Program-made: the position numbers and the translations under genes | DNA from: Ciona intestinalis | Lineage: Eukaryota; Chordata; Ascidiacea; Phlebobranchia; Cionidae | Length of the DNA stretch: 64,000 nt | Direction: 5' to 3' | Assembly (NCBI RefSeq): GCF_000224145.3 | Contig: NC_020169.2 | Coordinates: 2,782,095 to 2,846,094 of the forward strand | The notes under the pieces: generated by a model | Seen by the model: the letters and a program-made list of their open reading frames with translations, nothing else | The model's database searches: none | What the model was told of the DNA's origin: nothing | Part shown: positions 24,191 to 34,991 of the stretch, one piece after another | Layout: each line of letters begins with the position of its first letter | How positions within the stretch are numbered: the stretch's first letter is position 1

Positions 24191-24579
24191 TAGGGGGTGG
24201 GGTAAGATGAGACACCTTTTTATTCTATTTCTCGTCCCATTTGGTAGTAAGCAAAGAACATTCAAAGAATTTCTAAAACTATGTCCTCACGACTCCCATA
24301 GACTGTTGTTAATTGTTTAAAACACGATCAAGATATTTAAATATTATAGTAGGACGGGGGGGAGACGGGACACCTTTAGCACATAATATCCAAATAACCT
24401 GATCGTGTTTTAAACAATTAACAACGTGCTATGGGAGTCGTAAGAATATAGTATTATAATTCTTTGAATGTTCTTTGCTTACTACCAAATGGGACAAAAA
24501 ACAGAATGAAAAGGTGTCCCATCTTACCCCACTTTACTATATGTGCTATAAGTGTCCTACCTTATGCCACAGTACTATA
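24191..24579. mobile_element. GGGTGGGG MITE interrupted by a second copy
   Basis: The outer copy (24191-24346 plus 24542-24579) is split by an inner copy at 24347-24539. The inner copy is flanked by a TA dinucleotide on each side (24345-24346 and 24540-24541). Removing it restores the family sequence AATATTATGTGCTA. This fixes the element ends as TAGTAGG...CCTACTA and the target duplication as TA, as in Tc1/mariner-type MITEs. Confidence 0.9.
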
Positions 24580-24810
24580 CACTTATACTTGATCGAAGTT
24601 TTATTATTAAAAACTTTAAAAGACGAACAATGTAACTTTTAAAACGAAAAATGTAAATATTAGACATGATGTGTCTTTTGGTTAGCGTGTTAGGCTTTTA
24701 CGTATTCGGACAAACCCTCAGTAGCGCGATCCCACGTTTGTTTCCGTTTTAGCAGAACGATAATTAAAGGACTTGCGAATTACGTGTCCGTTTTCATCAT
24801 CATGTTTTAT

Positions 24811-25144
24811 TTCCTATGCACCTTTTGTTTCAGCGATGACGTGCGAAGCAAGAATGTAACTTCTATCACCGAAAATTGCCATCTTTATACCTTGAAGACA
24901 GACAATATCTTCCAATTTTTTCACAAGTTCTGTTTCACACACGCATTTTGGTNNNNNNNNNNNNNNNNNNNNNNNNNNNNNNNNNNNNNNNNNNNNNNNN
25001 NNCTTCCTATGCACCTTTGTTTCAGCGATGACGTGCGAAGCAAGAATGTAACTTCTATCACCGAAAATTGCATCTTTATACCTTGAAGACAGACAATATC
25101 TTCCAATTTTTTCACAAGTTCTGTTTCACACACGCATTTTGGTG
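24811..25144. other. Direct duplicate flanking a 50-N gap
   Basis: About 140 bases before the gap (24811-24952) and after it (25003-25144) are nearly identical, differing by single-base indels. Gap 24953-25002 is exactly 50 N. This is best read as two overlapping contig or haplotype ends that were not merged. Confidence 0.8.
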
Positions 25145-25339
25145 GCTCTTGCATAGGGAAAGCTCCCCTTTCAAGAAATACTCACCGGGCCCCCCACCGG
25201 GCGTGTTTTAGTATGACTCGTAACACCGGGTCCTCACCGGGTCCTACCGGGCCCCACCGGGCCCCGCACCGGGCGTGTTTTAGTATATTTTTTTCCACCG
25301 GGCCCCACCGGGCCCCGCCGGGCGTGTTTTAGTAGGACC

Positions 25340-25776
25340 CCTTTCCAGCGAAAAAAAGGCTAAACAAGTAAGGAAAATAAAACTTCCCCCAATTTGAGAG
25401 CACCATAAAAGTAACGCATAACTAAATTTAAACCCCGATAAAAACGAAACGTTTAAAAAAATTAAAAAAATGTTTTGTTATATTTTTGCTAAATTATAAT
25501 AATTATTACTGTTCCAAAATATTTAAAAAAAGCAGAAGCTTGCTTCGCGAACAAAAGAAAACTAAATTTACGAACGCCGTATGTGTGGCTAAACTTTCCA
25601 ACGTTCAACGTTTGTATTTTAAAACCGTGTGGCAGTTTTATATAGCGTTGTTTAGTGGGGGTCGCTGACTGATTAGTTTATGGATCATTTATCGCTTAAA
25701 GTACTATTCGACAGTCAGTGTAATTATGATATAGTTTATGTGTTAGAAAATTTGCTTTGAACAAGAATTATTCGCA
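25340..25776. other. Caspase-2 upstream region
   Basis: AT-rich, no coding signal on either strand. It probably holds the caspase-2 promoter and 5' UTR. Confidence 0.4.
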
Positions 25777-27322
25777 ATGAAAAAGAGGCATCGGAATACT
25801 TTAATCAAAAATCGCGTAAAATTAGCTAAATGTCTTCATCTGGACGAAGTTTTGCAATATCTTGTGCAGTGTGGCATTCTTACGGACGTTACAGTTGAAA
25901 GAATAACCTCGAAACCTACTAGGTTCTCGCAGAACGTTGCTTTCTTGACATGTCTTCCCACGAGGGGTCCACGAGCTTACGGTACTTTTCTTGAAGCGCT
26001 GAGGATTTCTTCTCAAGAGCATCTTGTTGATATTTTAGAAAAGGTAGACATATCTAATGCTATACCCAATAATAAACCTATCACCCCCACTACACTACAT
26101 GCGACGATAACTTCAAACGTCCACGGTGAATTTGTTTGTGCTCGGAGACAGCCAATGGAAATCGGCAAATGCGAAGATAAAAACGACGCCAAAGACGGTC
26201 ACAACAGGCTGCGTGTTCAAAATTCTACAGTTGCATTTTTCAATGAAACATATAACTCTGGATACAAGATGACCACGAAGTCACGCGGATATGCTCTTAT
26301 TGTGTGTATAGGTAGATTCAATGCAGGAGTCAGATTACCCGATCGTCAAGGTACAGACGCCGACAAGAAAAATCTTCTTGCAATATTTGAGCAAATTAAT
26401 TATAAAACCATCTTGGTAGAAAATTGCAATAAATTTGAAATGGAGCGACGGGTGAAGCAATTCGCTCAAATGGAAGAACATCGTAAATGCGACTCGTGCG
26501 CTGTGGCTATACTTAGCCACGGAAGCAAGACTGACATTTATGCGAGCGATGGGCGAAGCATTCCTATAGAATCGTTAATCAAAATGTTCGACAACGTCAA
26601 CTGCCCTCCGTTGCGGAACAAGCCAAAAATATTCTTCATTCAGTGTTGCCGTGGTAACAATATGGATCAGGGAATAGATGCAACAGACGGACCGCCAACT
26701 TTGAACAGCGAGACATCAGATTCTTATAACTCTACTACGCACAACATTACTACTGATGTTGATATTATCTCAACAGCCAGTAAGCGTCTACCAACGAGCT
26801 CGGACATGATCATTGGATATGCAACTTTACAAGGTATGCAATAGTTATAGTATATAGGGTGGGGAAAGATGGGACACCTTTTCATTCTATTTTCCCGTCT
26901 TATTTGGTATGGTTAACAAAGAACATCTAAAGAATTATAATACCTTATTCTCACGACTCCTATAGACAATTGTTAACTGTTTAAAATACGATCAGGGTAT
27001 TTGAATATTATGTGCTAAAGTGGTCCCGTGTAATCATAATCGACCTTGTAATGTTTATAAATTTCTTTCAGGAAACGCTGCGTTAAGAAACACTCGCCAC
27101 GGCAGTTGGTACATACAAGTCTTAGTAAAAAAGATTGCACAACACGCCCATGAAATGGATCTTTTGGAAATTTTAACTTTGGTAAACAGTGCAATAAAAA
27201 GTAAAGAAGGCCATTCGACTGACTTCGATTCGCAAGGTGTAAAAGAGATGTCCGAATTTCACAGCACGCTGTGCAAAAAGTTGTTTTTCTACCCCGGAAT
27301 AGTACAGACGGAGAAAGAGTGA
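25777..27322 (+). CDS. CASP2: Caspase-2-like initiator caspase with CARD
   Basis: Two exons, 25777-26833 and 27072-27322, give 435 aa (human caspase-2 about 452). Residues 1-90 are a CARD close to that of caspase-2 (TLIKNRVKLAK, FSQNVAFLTCLPTRGP). The p20 domain begins near 167 (KSRGYALIVC), with catalytic His248 in LSHGSK and Cys291 in QCCRG. A variable linker (about 300-335) precedes p10. The second exon carries the substrate-pocket segment NTRHGSWYIQ and a caspase-2-like end, KEMSEFHSTLCKKLFFYPG. The family cleaves after Asp in apoptosis and stress signalling after CARD-driven dimerisation. The QCCRG pentapeptide replaces the usual QACRG; the catalytic Cys is retained. The only intron is mostly a MITE. 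Confidence 0.93.
26850..27036. mobile_element. GGGTGGGG MITE filling the caspase-2 intron
   Basis: Starts ATAGGGTGGGGAAAGATGGG 16 bases after the donor. Its right arm is truncated after GTGCTAAAGTGGTCCCGTG. It makes up about 185 of the 238 intron bases. Confidence 0.85.
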
Positions 27323-27730
27323 TTATAATAGATATAAGATAACGTTATTGAAATTGTGTTCTTGTAATTTGCGTTCCTAAATTCCTAATGTATATACATA
27401 GATATATATTTATTGTCTATACTTTTCAAAATATTTAAAAACTGTTTATACTCTTATTTTTTAATTTAGCGCAAAATTCAATAAAATTTACCAATAAAAA
27501 AAATCTACATTATGAAGTAGTGTATCGAGAAAGATAAAAACCATTTTAATTTCAAATGTTTGGGGCGACGAAATTGATTATTACCCGGATATCTAACTTA
27601 ATTTAGTTCCTCCATATTTTAAATGCAATTCTTTTCAATAGCGGGGGTTTCCCCCAGGCACGTGATTTGTTACGTTTGTTTATGTTGTCAAATTATGACG
27701 TCATGATCCCGAAAGCTAAAGTTAAAAAAC
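27323..27730. other. Spacer between caspase-2 and the acetyltransferase gene
   Basis: AT-rich caspase-2 3' region. It then becomes less AT-rich toward a CRE-like site at its right end. Confidence 0.5.
27696..27703. promoter_or_regulatory. CRE/ATF-type octamer
   Basis: Perfect palindrome TGACGTCA inside ATGACGTCAT, 27 bases before the acetyltransferase ATG. The octamer is the classic CREB/ATF site. That it is used here is an inference. Confidence 0.5.
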
Positions 27731-28279
27731 ATGGGACGTTCATATTCAGAGAACATTTTTGACGTAAACGAGCGAATTTTCCTAAGACCTTTGACCATAA
27801 GCGACGCACAGCAGAGCTTATACCTTATAAACAAAAACAGAGAACGTCTTGCAGAATGGTTGCCCTGGGTAGCCCACGTTAAATGTATAGACGACGAAAT
27901 TAATTTCATTCAATCTTCAATTACCACAATTGAAGATGGGACCTCGTTGGAGATGGGTTTATTTGAACGAAATACCTCAACTATCATAGGAATGTGTTGT
28001 TTTGTTAGTATAACTGACCAAACTGGGTACATTGGATACTGGTTAGACTCGGATTACACTGGAAAAGGAATTATTACCCAAGCGTGCAAAAAAATAATGG
28101 AAGTTGGCTTTCAGCAACTTAACCTTAAGAAAATCGTTATTCATGCTCACCCTGCTAATAAAAACAGTCGGGCTGTGGCTGAAAGATTGAACTTTAAAAC
28201 CAATGGAAAACTGCAGCCTGTACTTTACTTTGGAAGTATAGTTGATAGGCTGGTTTATGAATACCTAAAACCTCAATGA
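27731..28279 (+). CDS. RimJ/RimL-type GNAT N-acetyltransferase, bacterial-like
   Basis: 182 aa, intronless. The GNAT fold is supported by an N-terminal RIFLRPLTISDAQ strand/helix, a central IGMCCFVSI strand, the acetyl-CoA loop YTGKGIITQ at 109-117 preceded by IGYWLDSD, and a late IHAHPANKNSRAVAERLNF segment. This order and spacing match RimL, the ribosomal-protein-serine acetyltransferase of bacteria (IGYWLDE..QGQGIISQA), where it acetylates an N-terminus using acetyl-CoA. The substrate here is unknown. Lack of introns between intron-bearing genes and the bacterial-type sequence suggest lateral transfer. The next gene starts 183 bases downstream on the same strand. Confidence 0.85.
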   Translation: MGRSYSENIFDVNERIFLRPLTISDAQQSLYLINKNRERLAEWLPWVAHVKCIDDEINFIQSSITTIEDGTSLEMGLFERNTSTIIGMCCFVSITDQTGYIGYWLDSDYTGKGIITQACKKIMEVGFQQLNLKKIVIHAHPANKNSRAVAERLNFKTNGKLQPVLYFGSIVDRLVYEYLKPQ

Positions 28280-28436
28280 AAATTTTTCTATGATATTCCA
28301 TGTTTTCGATTTTTTAAAGCTGCAATTTGATTTTTCGTGTTTTTTGCATGCAAATTCCTCTAATATCGTAATACAATAATATATTATCCAAGTAACTCAA
28401 ATTTTTTAGTACTTTATAATTATTCTTGTGTATTAC

Positions 28437-28438
28437 AG
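28437..28438 (+). promoter_or_regulatory. Unpaired 3' splice site upstream of GALNS
   Basis: TTCTTGTGTATTACAG ends here, 24 bases before the GALNS start, with no obvious donor between it and the acetyltransferase stop. Ascidians trans-splice a short leader onto many mRNAs and use it to resolve operons. This site could serve that role. Confidence 0.4.
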
Positions 28439-28462
28439 ACAAGTATATAGTTAACTGCAACT

Positions 28463-31400
28463 ATGTTATCATGCTTTCTTTTGTTACTGATGTGTGGATA
28501 CAGCTTAGCAGAATCAAGTAAACCGAACATAATATTCATGCTAATGGATGATGTAAGCTGTTTCATATATATGAATGAATGTAACTTGCTTTATTTTCGT
28601 GTGGCCGAAAAACGACAGTCGTTATAACACGGGTGTTCTGTTTCATACACCTCGTGTCAGCTTACAGGTTACCATGTATGTTACTTTGTGGGTGATTAGA
28701 TTTTTGGATTTTTTTTAATTTTATATATATATATTAGTATTACAAAATTTAAACAATTTACAAACAGAAGTGCACAAGTCCGGTGTCCGTAACAGAGTGC
28801 TTGCATTAAAACCAGAATATCCCGGGTTCAAACCACAAAGCTGCTACCATTGTGTACATGTATATGTATGTAATAACGCAGGGTCCCTAATGAATTCACC
28901 ATATTGAAAATCATTCAAAAAAAAAAATGTTGCATGTTTGGTAACTTGTATGCGCACCTATCGTTATAAAATACAAAACTATGTTGTAACATCTAAGACC
29001 TCCACACTACACAATAATAAAGAAGTGGCAACAATTTATTCAAAATCTGCGAACACCAATAACAGAATAACTTGCACTGCGGTCTCATTTCTTTAATACA
29101 ATATTACAAATTCAAACATCTAGCAAAATACACTTATAAATTACTTTACCAATTTTCACATTTATTACTTGTGCTGCACAGATGGGTTGGGGCGATTTGG
29201 GAATAAATGGCCAACCATCCAAAGAAACACCGAACTTGGATAATATGGCAAAAGAAGGGACACTTTTCACTGATTTCTACAGTGCGAATCCTTTGTGCTC
29301 ACCTTGTATGTTTTGTGACTTAGGTTTATCATTAAATGTAATGTAAATATATACAACTGTTATTCGATTTCAGCTAGAGCAGCATTGTTAACTGGGAGGC
29401 TTCCTATAAGAAACGGCTTCTACACAAGCAACTACCATGGACACAATGGTAGCTATTGACAGTATATTATTTTCAAAAAAAAAAGTATACTTGAATAATT
29501 TTTTTTGTTTTTTTCTACTAAACTTAATTTTTTCTCTTTTTTTAAACTTAAATAGTTTTTTAACTAAACTTTAATTGTTTTCAACTTAGATTTTTCTAAC
29601 TAAACTTGAATTAGTTTTGAACTGCTTTCAGGTTACACACCACAACACATTGTAGGTGGGATACCTGATCACGAAATTTTAGTCTCAGAACTCTTAAGCA
29701 GTGCTGGCTATACTAACAAACTGATTGGAAAATGGTAACCACTGTATATAACTACTATATAACTTGCTCTAACTTATATATAAAATGTTATAACTTATAC
29801 AATAGGGTGGGGGATGATGGGACATTTTTTCGTTCCATTTTCTCGTCTGATTTGGTAGTAAACAAACAATATTCAAAGAATTGTAAAACTGCATCCTAAT
29901 TACTCCCATAAACCATTTGTTTAAAATCTGAATATTTGAATAGTATGCGCTAAAGGTGTCTTGTCTTTCCCCACCCTACTATATAACTAAAAATATATAC
30001 CTTATATATACCTTGTTACATCACAAAGTTGTATATTACTTAACACTAAGCTGTAGACATACAAATACACAGGCACCTCGGACAACAGGAACAATACCTC
30101 CCTCTCAAGCATGGTTTCCATGAGTGGTTCGGATCGCCGAACTGTCACTTTGGTCCGTATGATGATAAAACAACTCCTAATATTCCAGTGTATAATAATA
30201 CAGAGATGGTTGGAAGGTGAGAAAAAAAATTGAAAAAAAAAAATTGATTATAGTAGGGTGGGGGAAGATGGAACACCTTTTTCTTTTAATTTCTAGTCAC
30301 ATTTAGAAGTAAACAGAGAACATTCAATGAAGAATTACAAAACCCTATTCTCACGACTCCCATAGGCAGTTGTTAATTGTTTAAAACACGATCAGGATAT
30401 TTCGATATTATGTGTTAAAGATGTCCCATCTTCTCCCAACCTACTATATATTATAAAAAATACTTTATATGATTGTAAAAAAATATTTCTTGTATTGTTT
30501 ATATTTTTTAACAGATATTATGAAGAATTCGCAATCGAAAGTCACAAGTATTTGTCTAACATGACTCAATACTATATACAAGTAAGAAACAATTTCGCAA
30601 AAAAAATCATGTGAAACCATTTCTAACAAAAAATCCTCACCTGAGTAAATTTTTACTTATGCTATTTTCCAGGAAGCATTGGATTTTATTGAGAGAATGG
30701 AGAGAAATGAGAAGCCTTTCTTTCTGTACTGGGCACCTGATGCTACTCATTCTCCTGTTTATTCATCTCCCATGTTTAGAGGGGCAAGTCGCAGAGGACC
30801 GTAAGTCACCAAGCTGAAAGTTTTTCATATGTATTTTTAAACAGTATATTCCACACTCATATTATATAGTTGTGTAGGCACTAAACTTGGAGTAAACTGT
30901 AGAAGCTAGAACCAGTAATTAAGATTTATCGCACATAAATGCATGTCTAACTATGTGGCCTCCTTTGCATTTTAAAAGGTGGTGCCTATTTATAGATGCA
31001 TGTAGCTTTAAAAAGTTTGGCCGCTTATATTATTGCATGCAGCTTGTGTATTGATAAATGTAGTATGTAACTATTAGCAATTTACTTTACCTTTGTTTCA
31101 GCTATGGTGATGCAGTAATGGAACTTGATTATGGAGTGGGTGTCATCATTCAAAAGTTAAAACAATTGGGTTTGGATAAAAACACACTTGTATTGTTTTC
31201 CTCTGACAATGGTGCAGCTATGATTGGATCAGCATTTGGTATGCTGGAATTACAATTAGAAAAAATATAGGATTTTACCTTTTTTATGTCGATTTTGTAG
31301 AAAATGGCTCAAATGGACCTTTTCTTTGTGGAAAGCAAACCACATTTGAAGGAGGGATACGAGAACCTACCATTGCATGGGGTCCTGGTTTTGTCCAACA

Positions 31401-34003
31401 AGGACAGGTAAAAGTTGTGTTTAGGAACAAAAATAAATAATAACTCTTGATAACCCCTGTACAGTGGCACTGATTTTAGATATTGGCACAGGTAAAAAAT
31501 AAAAAAGGGTCATTTTTAACGAATTTACCAAATTAAAAACACTACTTTACTTTTTATGTTTAACGTATTCATCAAATTAAAAACACCACTTTACTTTTTA
31601 GTTATAACGATTCACCATTTCAAAAACACTACTTAACTTTTTATTTTTAACGTATTCATCAATTTAAAAACACCACTTTACGTTTTAGTTATAATTAACG
31701 ATTCACCATTTTATTTTACTTTTAGTTATAACGATTCACCATCTTATTTTACTTAAGGTCAGCCACCAAGTAGGTAGCTTGATGGATTGGTTTGCAACTG
31801 CCCTTGATCTTGCAAGCATAGCTGTACCTAAAGATCGTATTATAGACGGTGTCAGTTTACTACCAGTGTTAAATGGAGCCGCAGAATTTGATAGGTACAT
31901 ATTTAATGGATTTATATTTGAGAAATTTGGTGCAACAGCCACGCTTTTGAACTGTTTCTTTTTCCTTTATCCATTACGTATTTTAACAACTGTCGTTTTC
32001 CTTTCTTTTCATTCTATAACATGGGTGCAACAGATACCCCTTTTAACTGCTGCTCTTTCCCACACACTTTTTCATAGCATGCTTCACTGTCCTTTTGCTG
32101 TTGATTCTTTTATTTTCATTCTATAATATGATATTCGCTATCATTTTCGAAGAGTTACATAAAGAATTATGCTAGGAAATAATTGAATTTTGTATGAGCC
32201 GATTTTCTTTCTCTTTGTTCTATAACATGATCTTCGCTATCGTTTTTGTAGATTTACATAAAACATTATGTTAAGAAATAATTGAATTTTGTACAGGCCG
32301 ATTTTTCACTACCGAGGCAATGCTCTTTTTGCAGTGAGGTTTGGTCTACATAAGGCTCATTATTGGACATGGACTAATTCATGGGAAGAATACAACACGG
32401 TATCATATGCAATACTGTCTCTTATAATGGTTGTGTTTGAAAAATTAAAACCTTAAAGCAATTTTATAGTTTACAAGTATAATGTAATACAGTATATTAA
32501 AGTATATAAGCAAAGTTTTATAATGGGTGAATAAGTGTTATGTATAGTAGGGTGGGGGAAGATAGGATACCTTTTTGTTATATTTTCTCGTCCCATTTGG
32601 TAGCAAACAAAGAACATTCAAAGAATTATAAAACCGTATCCCCATGATTTCCGTATGCTGTTGTTAATTTTTTGAAACAAAATTAGGATATTTGAATATT
32701 ATGTGCCTAAGGTGTCTTGTCTTCTCCCACCCTACTGTAATAAAAATCATTAATACACTCATTCATTTATAAGGCTTTGTTAAAATTAAAGACTGAACTT
32801 ATTTTGCAGGGTATTACCTTCTGCAGAGGCGAGTATCTTGCGAATGTAACAACGCATGAGCAAGTAAATAGAACCCTGGATCCAGTTGTGTTCCAGCTTG
32901 GTAGGGATCCTGGTGAGAAGCATCCTATGAAGTAAGCATGTATAAAATTTTAAGTGAAGCATCATAGATTTTATAAAGTCATGTTTATAGAAATTTTAGT
33001 GAAGTAACATGGATTTTTTATAAAGTCATGTTTTATAGAGGGACAACTTGTTTGTATTCTGACAATTAGTTACAAACGCGTGTTAAACTGCCATGTGTAG
33101 TTTGTTGTATATTTGCACAACTGAATTTTACATTTATTAATAACAACTCTTTATACAATATTGAAGATGGAAAAATAGTTAAAAGCGAAAAAAATCTGTT
33201 ATAGCGATAAAACGAATGTCGTTAAATCACACTTACGATTAGAAAAACATATTTGTTGGAAAAAGGGCCTGGTTTCTGCACCTAAACTTGTTTATTTTGA
33301 TCTGTATTTAAAGGTCTAGCACAAGTGAATACAAAGATGCTGTTATGACTATGAATAGTATCGTGGAAAAACATATGGAAACGTTGAAACCAGGACAACC
33401 ACAGTTTGACTGGTGTGATGACTCTGTTATGGTGAGATCATTTATTTTTACTTTATTAACTTTTATAAATATAAGAAGCATTTACATTTCTTTTGGACCA
33501 TTATCAGAACAAAACATAATTTTTAATGTGTTTTGTCCAAACAATGATAGCGAAAATCTATTTCATTTTTACATAATTAACTTTTGTGACTATATTATTC
33601 ATTTACATTTCTTTTTACTGTTATAGGAACCAAACATCATTTTTTAATTGTCTTATCAAAAAATAAAAGCGAAGATCAAATCATTGAAATAAATAATAAG
33701 CATTTAAATGCTTATTTTACTATTATAGAAACAATAAATAACTTTTTTGGGTTTTATGGAAAATCGCTAGGGAAGATCATATCACTGAAACAAGGAAATT
33801 GGAATTGGCTGAATGGCTGTAATTTAAAATGATAATTAACCTATAAGGGCCTTGAATTTAAAAAAAATGTTTAAACTCATGTTGATAAGAATATAATTGA
33901 TTCTATTTTTATTTAGAACTGGGCACCAGCAGGATGTGAAAAGTTAAACAAGTGTCTTCCTATACCTAAGTCTAATCTGCAAAAATGTGTATGGCCACAT
34001 TAG
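28463..34003 (+). CDS. GALNS: N-acetylgalactosamine-6-sulfatase (GALNS)
   Basis: Lysosomal sulfatase that removes 6-sulfate from keratan and chondroitin sulfate. Exons: 28463-28552, 29182-29305, 29374-29448, 29632-29734, 30073-30216, 30515-30581, 30673-30800, 31102-31238, 31301-31407, 31758-31894, 32297-32399, 32810-32931, 33314-33431, 33917-34003. All phases agree, giving 513 aa (human 522). A signal peptide ([16 protein letters not shown]) is followed by the metal-site MDD, the formylglycine motif CSPSR (Cys69, split by an intron), [50 protein letters not shown] and the closing [10 protein letters not shown]...KCVWPH, all GALNS-specific blocks. Several introns carry MITEs or SINE pieces. 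The active-site residues I checked are intact. Confidence 0.96.
28572..28870. repeat. Two opposed SINE pieces in GALNS intron 1
   Basis: 28572-28700 is a minus-strand tail and body (AATGAATGTAACTTGCTTTA, ACCATGTATGTTACTTTGTG). 28775-28870 is a plus-strand tRNA-like head (GGTGTCCGTAACAGAGTGC, then CGGGTTCAAACC). Confidence 0.7.
29801..29986. mobile_element. GGGTGGGG-type MITE in GALNS intron 4
   Basis: Opens with AATAGGGTGGGGGATGATGG and closes with TTTCCCCACCCTACTATA. Confidence 0.85.
30249..30450. mobile_element. GGGTGGGG-type MITE in GALNS intron 5
   Basis: Opens with TATAGTAGGGTGGGGGAAGA 32 bases after the donor and closes with GTCCCATCTTCTCCCAACCT. Confidence 0.85.
31490..31745. repeat. 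Tandem repeat in GALNS intron 9
   Basis: Units of about 55-65 bases share AACGTATTCATCAAATTAAA, then ACACCACTTTACTTTTTA and TTATAACGATTCACCATTT. The array runs to within about 15 bases of the exon 10 acceptor. Confidence 0.75.
32118..32296 (+). repeat. Duplicated 3' end of GALNS intron 10
   Basis: Two copies of a roughly 88-base block (ATAATATGATATTCGCTATC... / ATAACATGATCTTCGCTATC...), each ending AATAATTGAATTTTGTA. The second precedes the real acceptor ACAG-GCCGATTTTTC. The first ends ATGAG-CCGATTTTC, a decoy that includes the first exon bases. Confidence 0.8.
32542..32741. mobile_element. GGGTGGGG-type MITE in GALNS intron 11
   Basis: Opens with TATAGTAGGGTGGGGGAAGA and closes with GTCTTCTCCCACCCTACTGT. 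Confidence 0.85.
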
Positions 34004-34089
34004 AATTATCTATCTTTGTATAGAATGATTGTGCAATATTATGTATAACTTTTAAATTATGTGATTCGAAAAAAAAACTTAATTTTATG

Positions 34090-34205
34090 TATGATTCGTT
34101 ATGTACCAACTGGTAACTCGTAAACATGCACGAGGTGTGTGAAGTAGAATACCACATAACAACTGTCAGTGTCCCGCCACACGAGGATAAATAATATACA
34201 TTTAA
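34090..34205 (+). repeat. SINE tail fragment downstream of GALNS
   Basis: ACTGGTAACTCGTAAACATG, then CACGAGGTGTGTGAAG and CACGAGGATAAATAATATAC. The same fragment recurs at 35523-35590 as part of the larger duplication. Confidence 0.7.
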
Positions 34206-34263
34206 TCATATATGAAGCATGTTAAACCATTATACAACCAATATTACCCATCATAACCCAATT

Positions 34264-34456
34264 TAGTACAGTGGGTCAAGACGGGACACCTTTAGCACAT
34301 AATGTCTAAATACCCTGAAGTTGTTTTAGTCAACTAACAACGATCTATGGAAGTCGTGAGGATACGGTTTTATAATTTTAAAAGTGTTTTCTTACTACCA
34401 AAAAGAGGAGAAAATAAAAGGTAAAGGTGTCCCATCTTCCCCCACCCTACTGTATA
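34264..34456. mobile_element. GGGTGGGG-type MITE, diverged left end
   Basis: Left arm TAGTACAGTGGGTCAAGACG. Right arm GGTGTCCCATCTTCCCCCAC. It is duplicated at 35697-35890 with the same left-arm changes. Confidence 0.8.
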
Positions 34457-34991
34457 AATGCTAAACAAGCTGTAAGGATTACACTTTTAATTTTAATGCA
34501 GTATTAGTATATGCGTAAAGGTTTTCGTACAACATCAAATAAAACATGATTACTCATAATATCCAATGTTTAATACCCACAATTTTATATTCCTGATGCA
34601 ACATCATAACTTGCTGCATTCGTGGGATTTTGAAAACAAACTTAAATAAGAACGCCCGCATTACCAGACAACAGTTGTATCAGCACCTTTATTTCTCTTT
34701 TTTTGCGTGTTCAATAGCGAAAGATAGTAGACTAAGTAGACTTAGTAGAGCATCCTGTTACAATTAAGACATTCACTTGCTAAGTTTTAAGTCGATTAGA
34801 TACAGAAATAGTACGCGACTTGGAGTGATATCGTATCGCAAAAGATGAGCGAAAAAACGAGAGAATCATGAAGTAGTTGTAATGCCATCTGTACCTAGCT
34901 CTAATGCGACCAAGCATTTCCGGGGCGTTTTTTTGTGCTTTAGCTGGTTTATTTTACATTGCGTTTAATTACGATGTGATTAACAGAAAAC

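Larger units (their letters stand above)
23833..25339. mobile_element. Fold-back element with about 190-bp GC-rich inverted arms
   Basis: Left arm 23833-24027 and right arm 25150-25339 are near-perfect reverse complements. Both begin GGTCCTACTAAAACACGCCC at their outer ends and contain three TACTAAAACACGCCC units separated by iterated GGGGCCCGGTGG. Flanks CTTTCCCGC (left) and CTTTCCAGC (right) may be a 9-base target duplication with one mismatch and a one-base offset. The loop contains nested MITEs and a sequence gap. No transposase is seen. The arm style fits Mutator-like fold-back elements, but the family is not certain. Confidence 0.8.

Noticed and set aside
24784-25154. Frames spanning the 24953-25002 gap
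   Set aside because: They run through N bases and duplicated contig ends, so no protein can be claimed.
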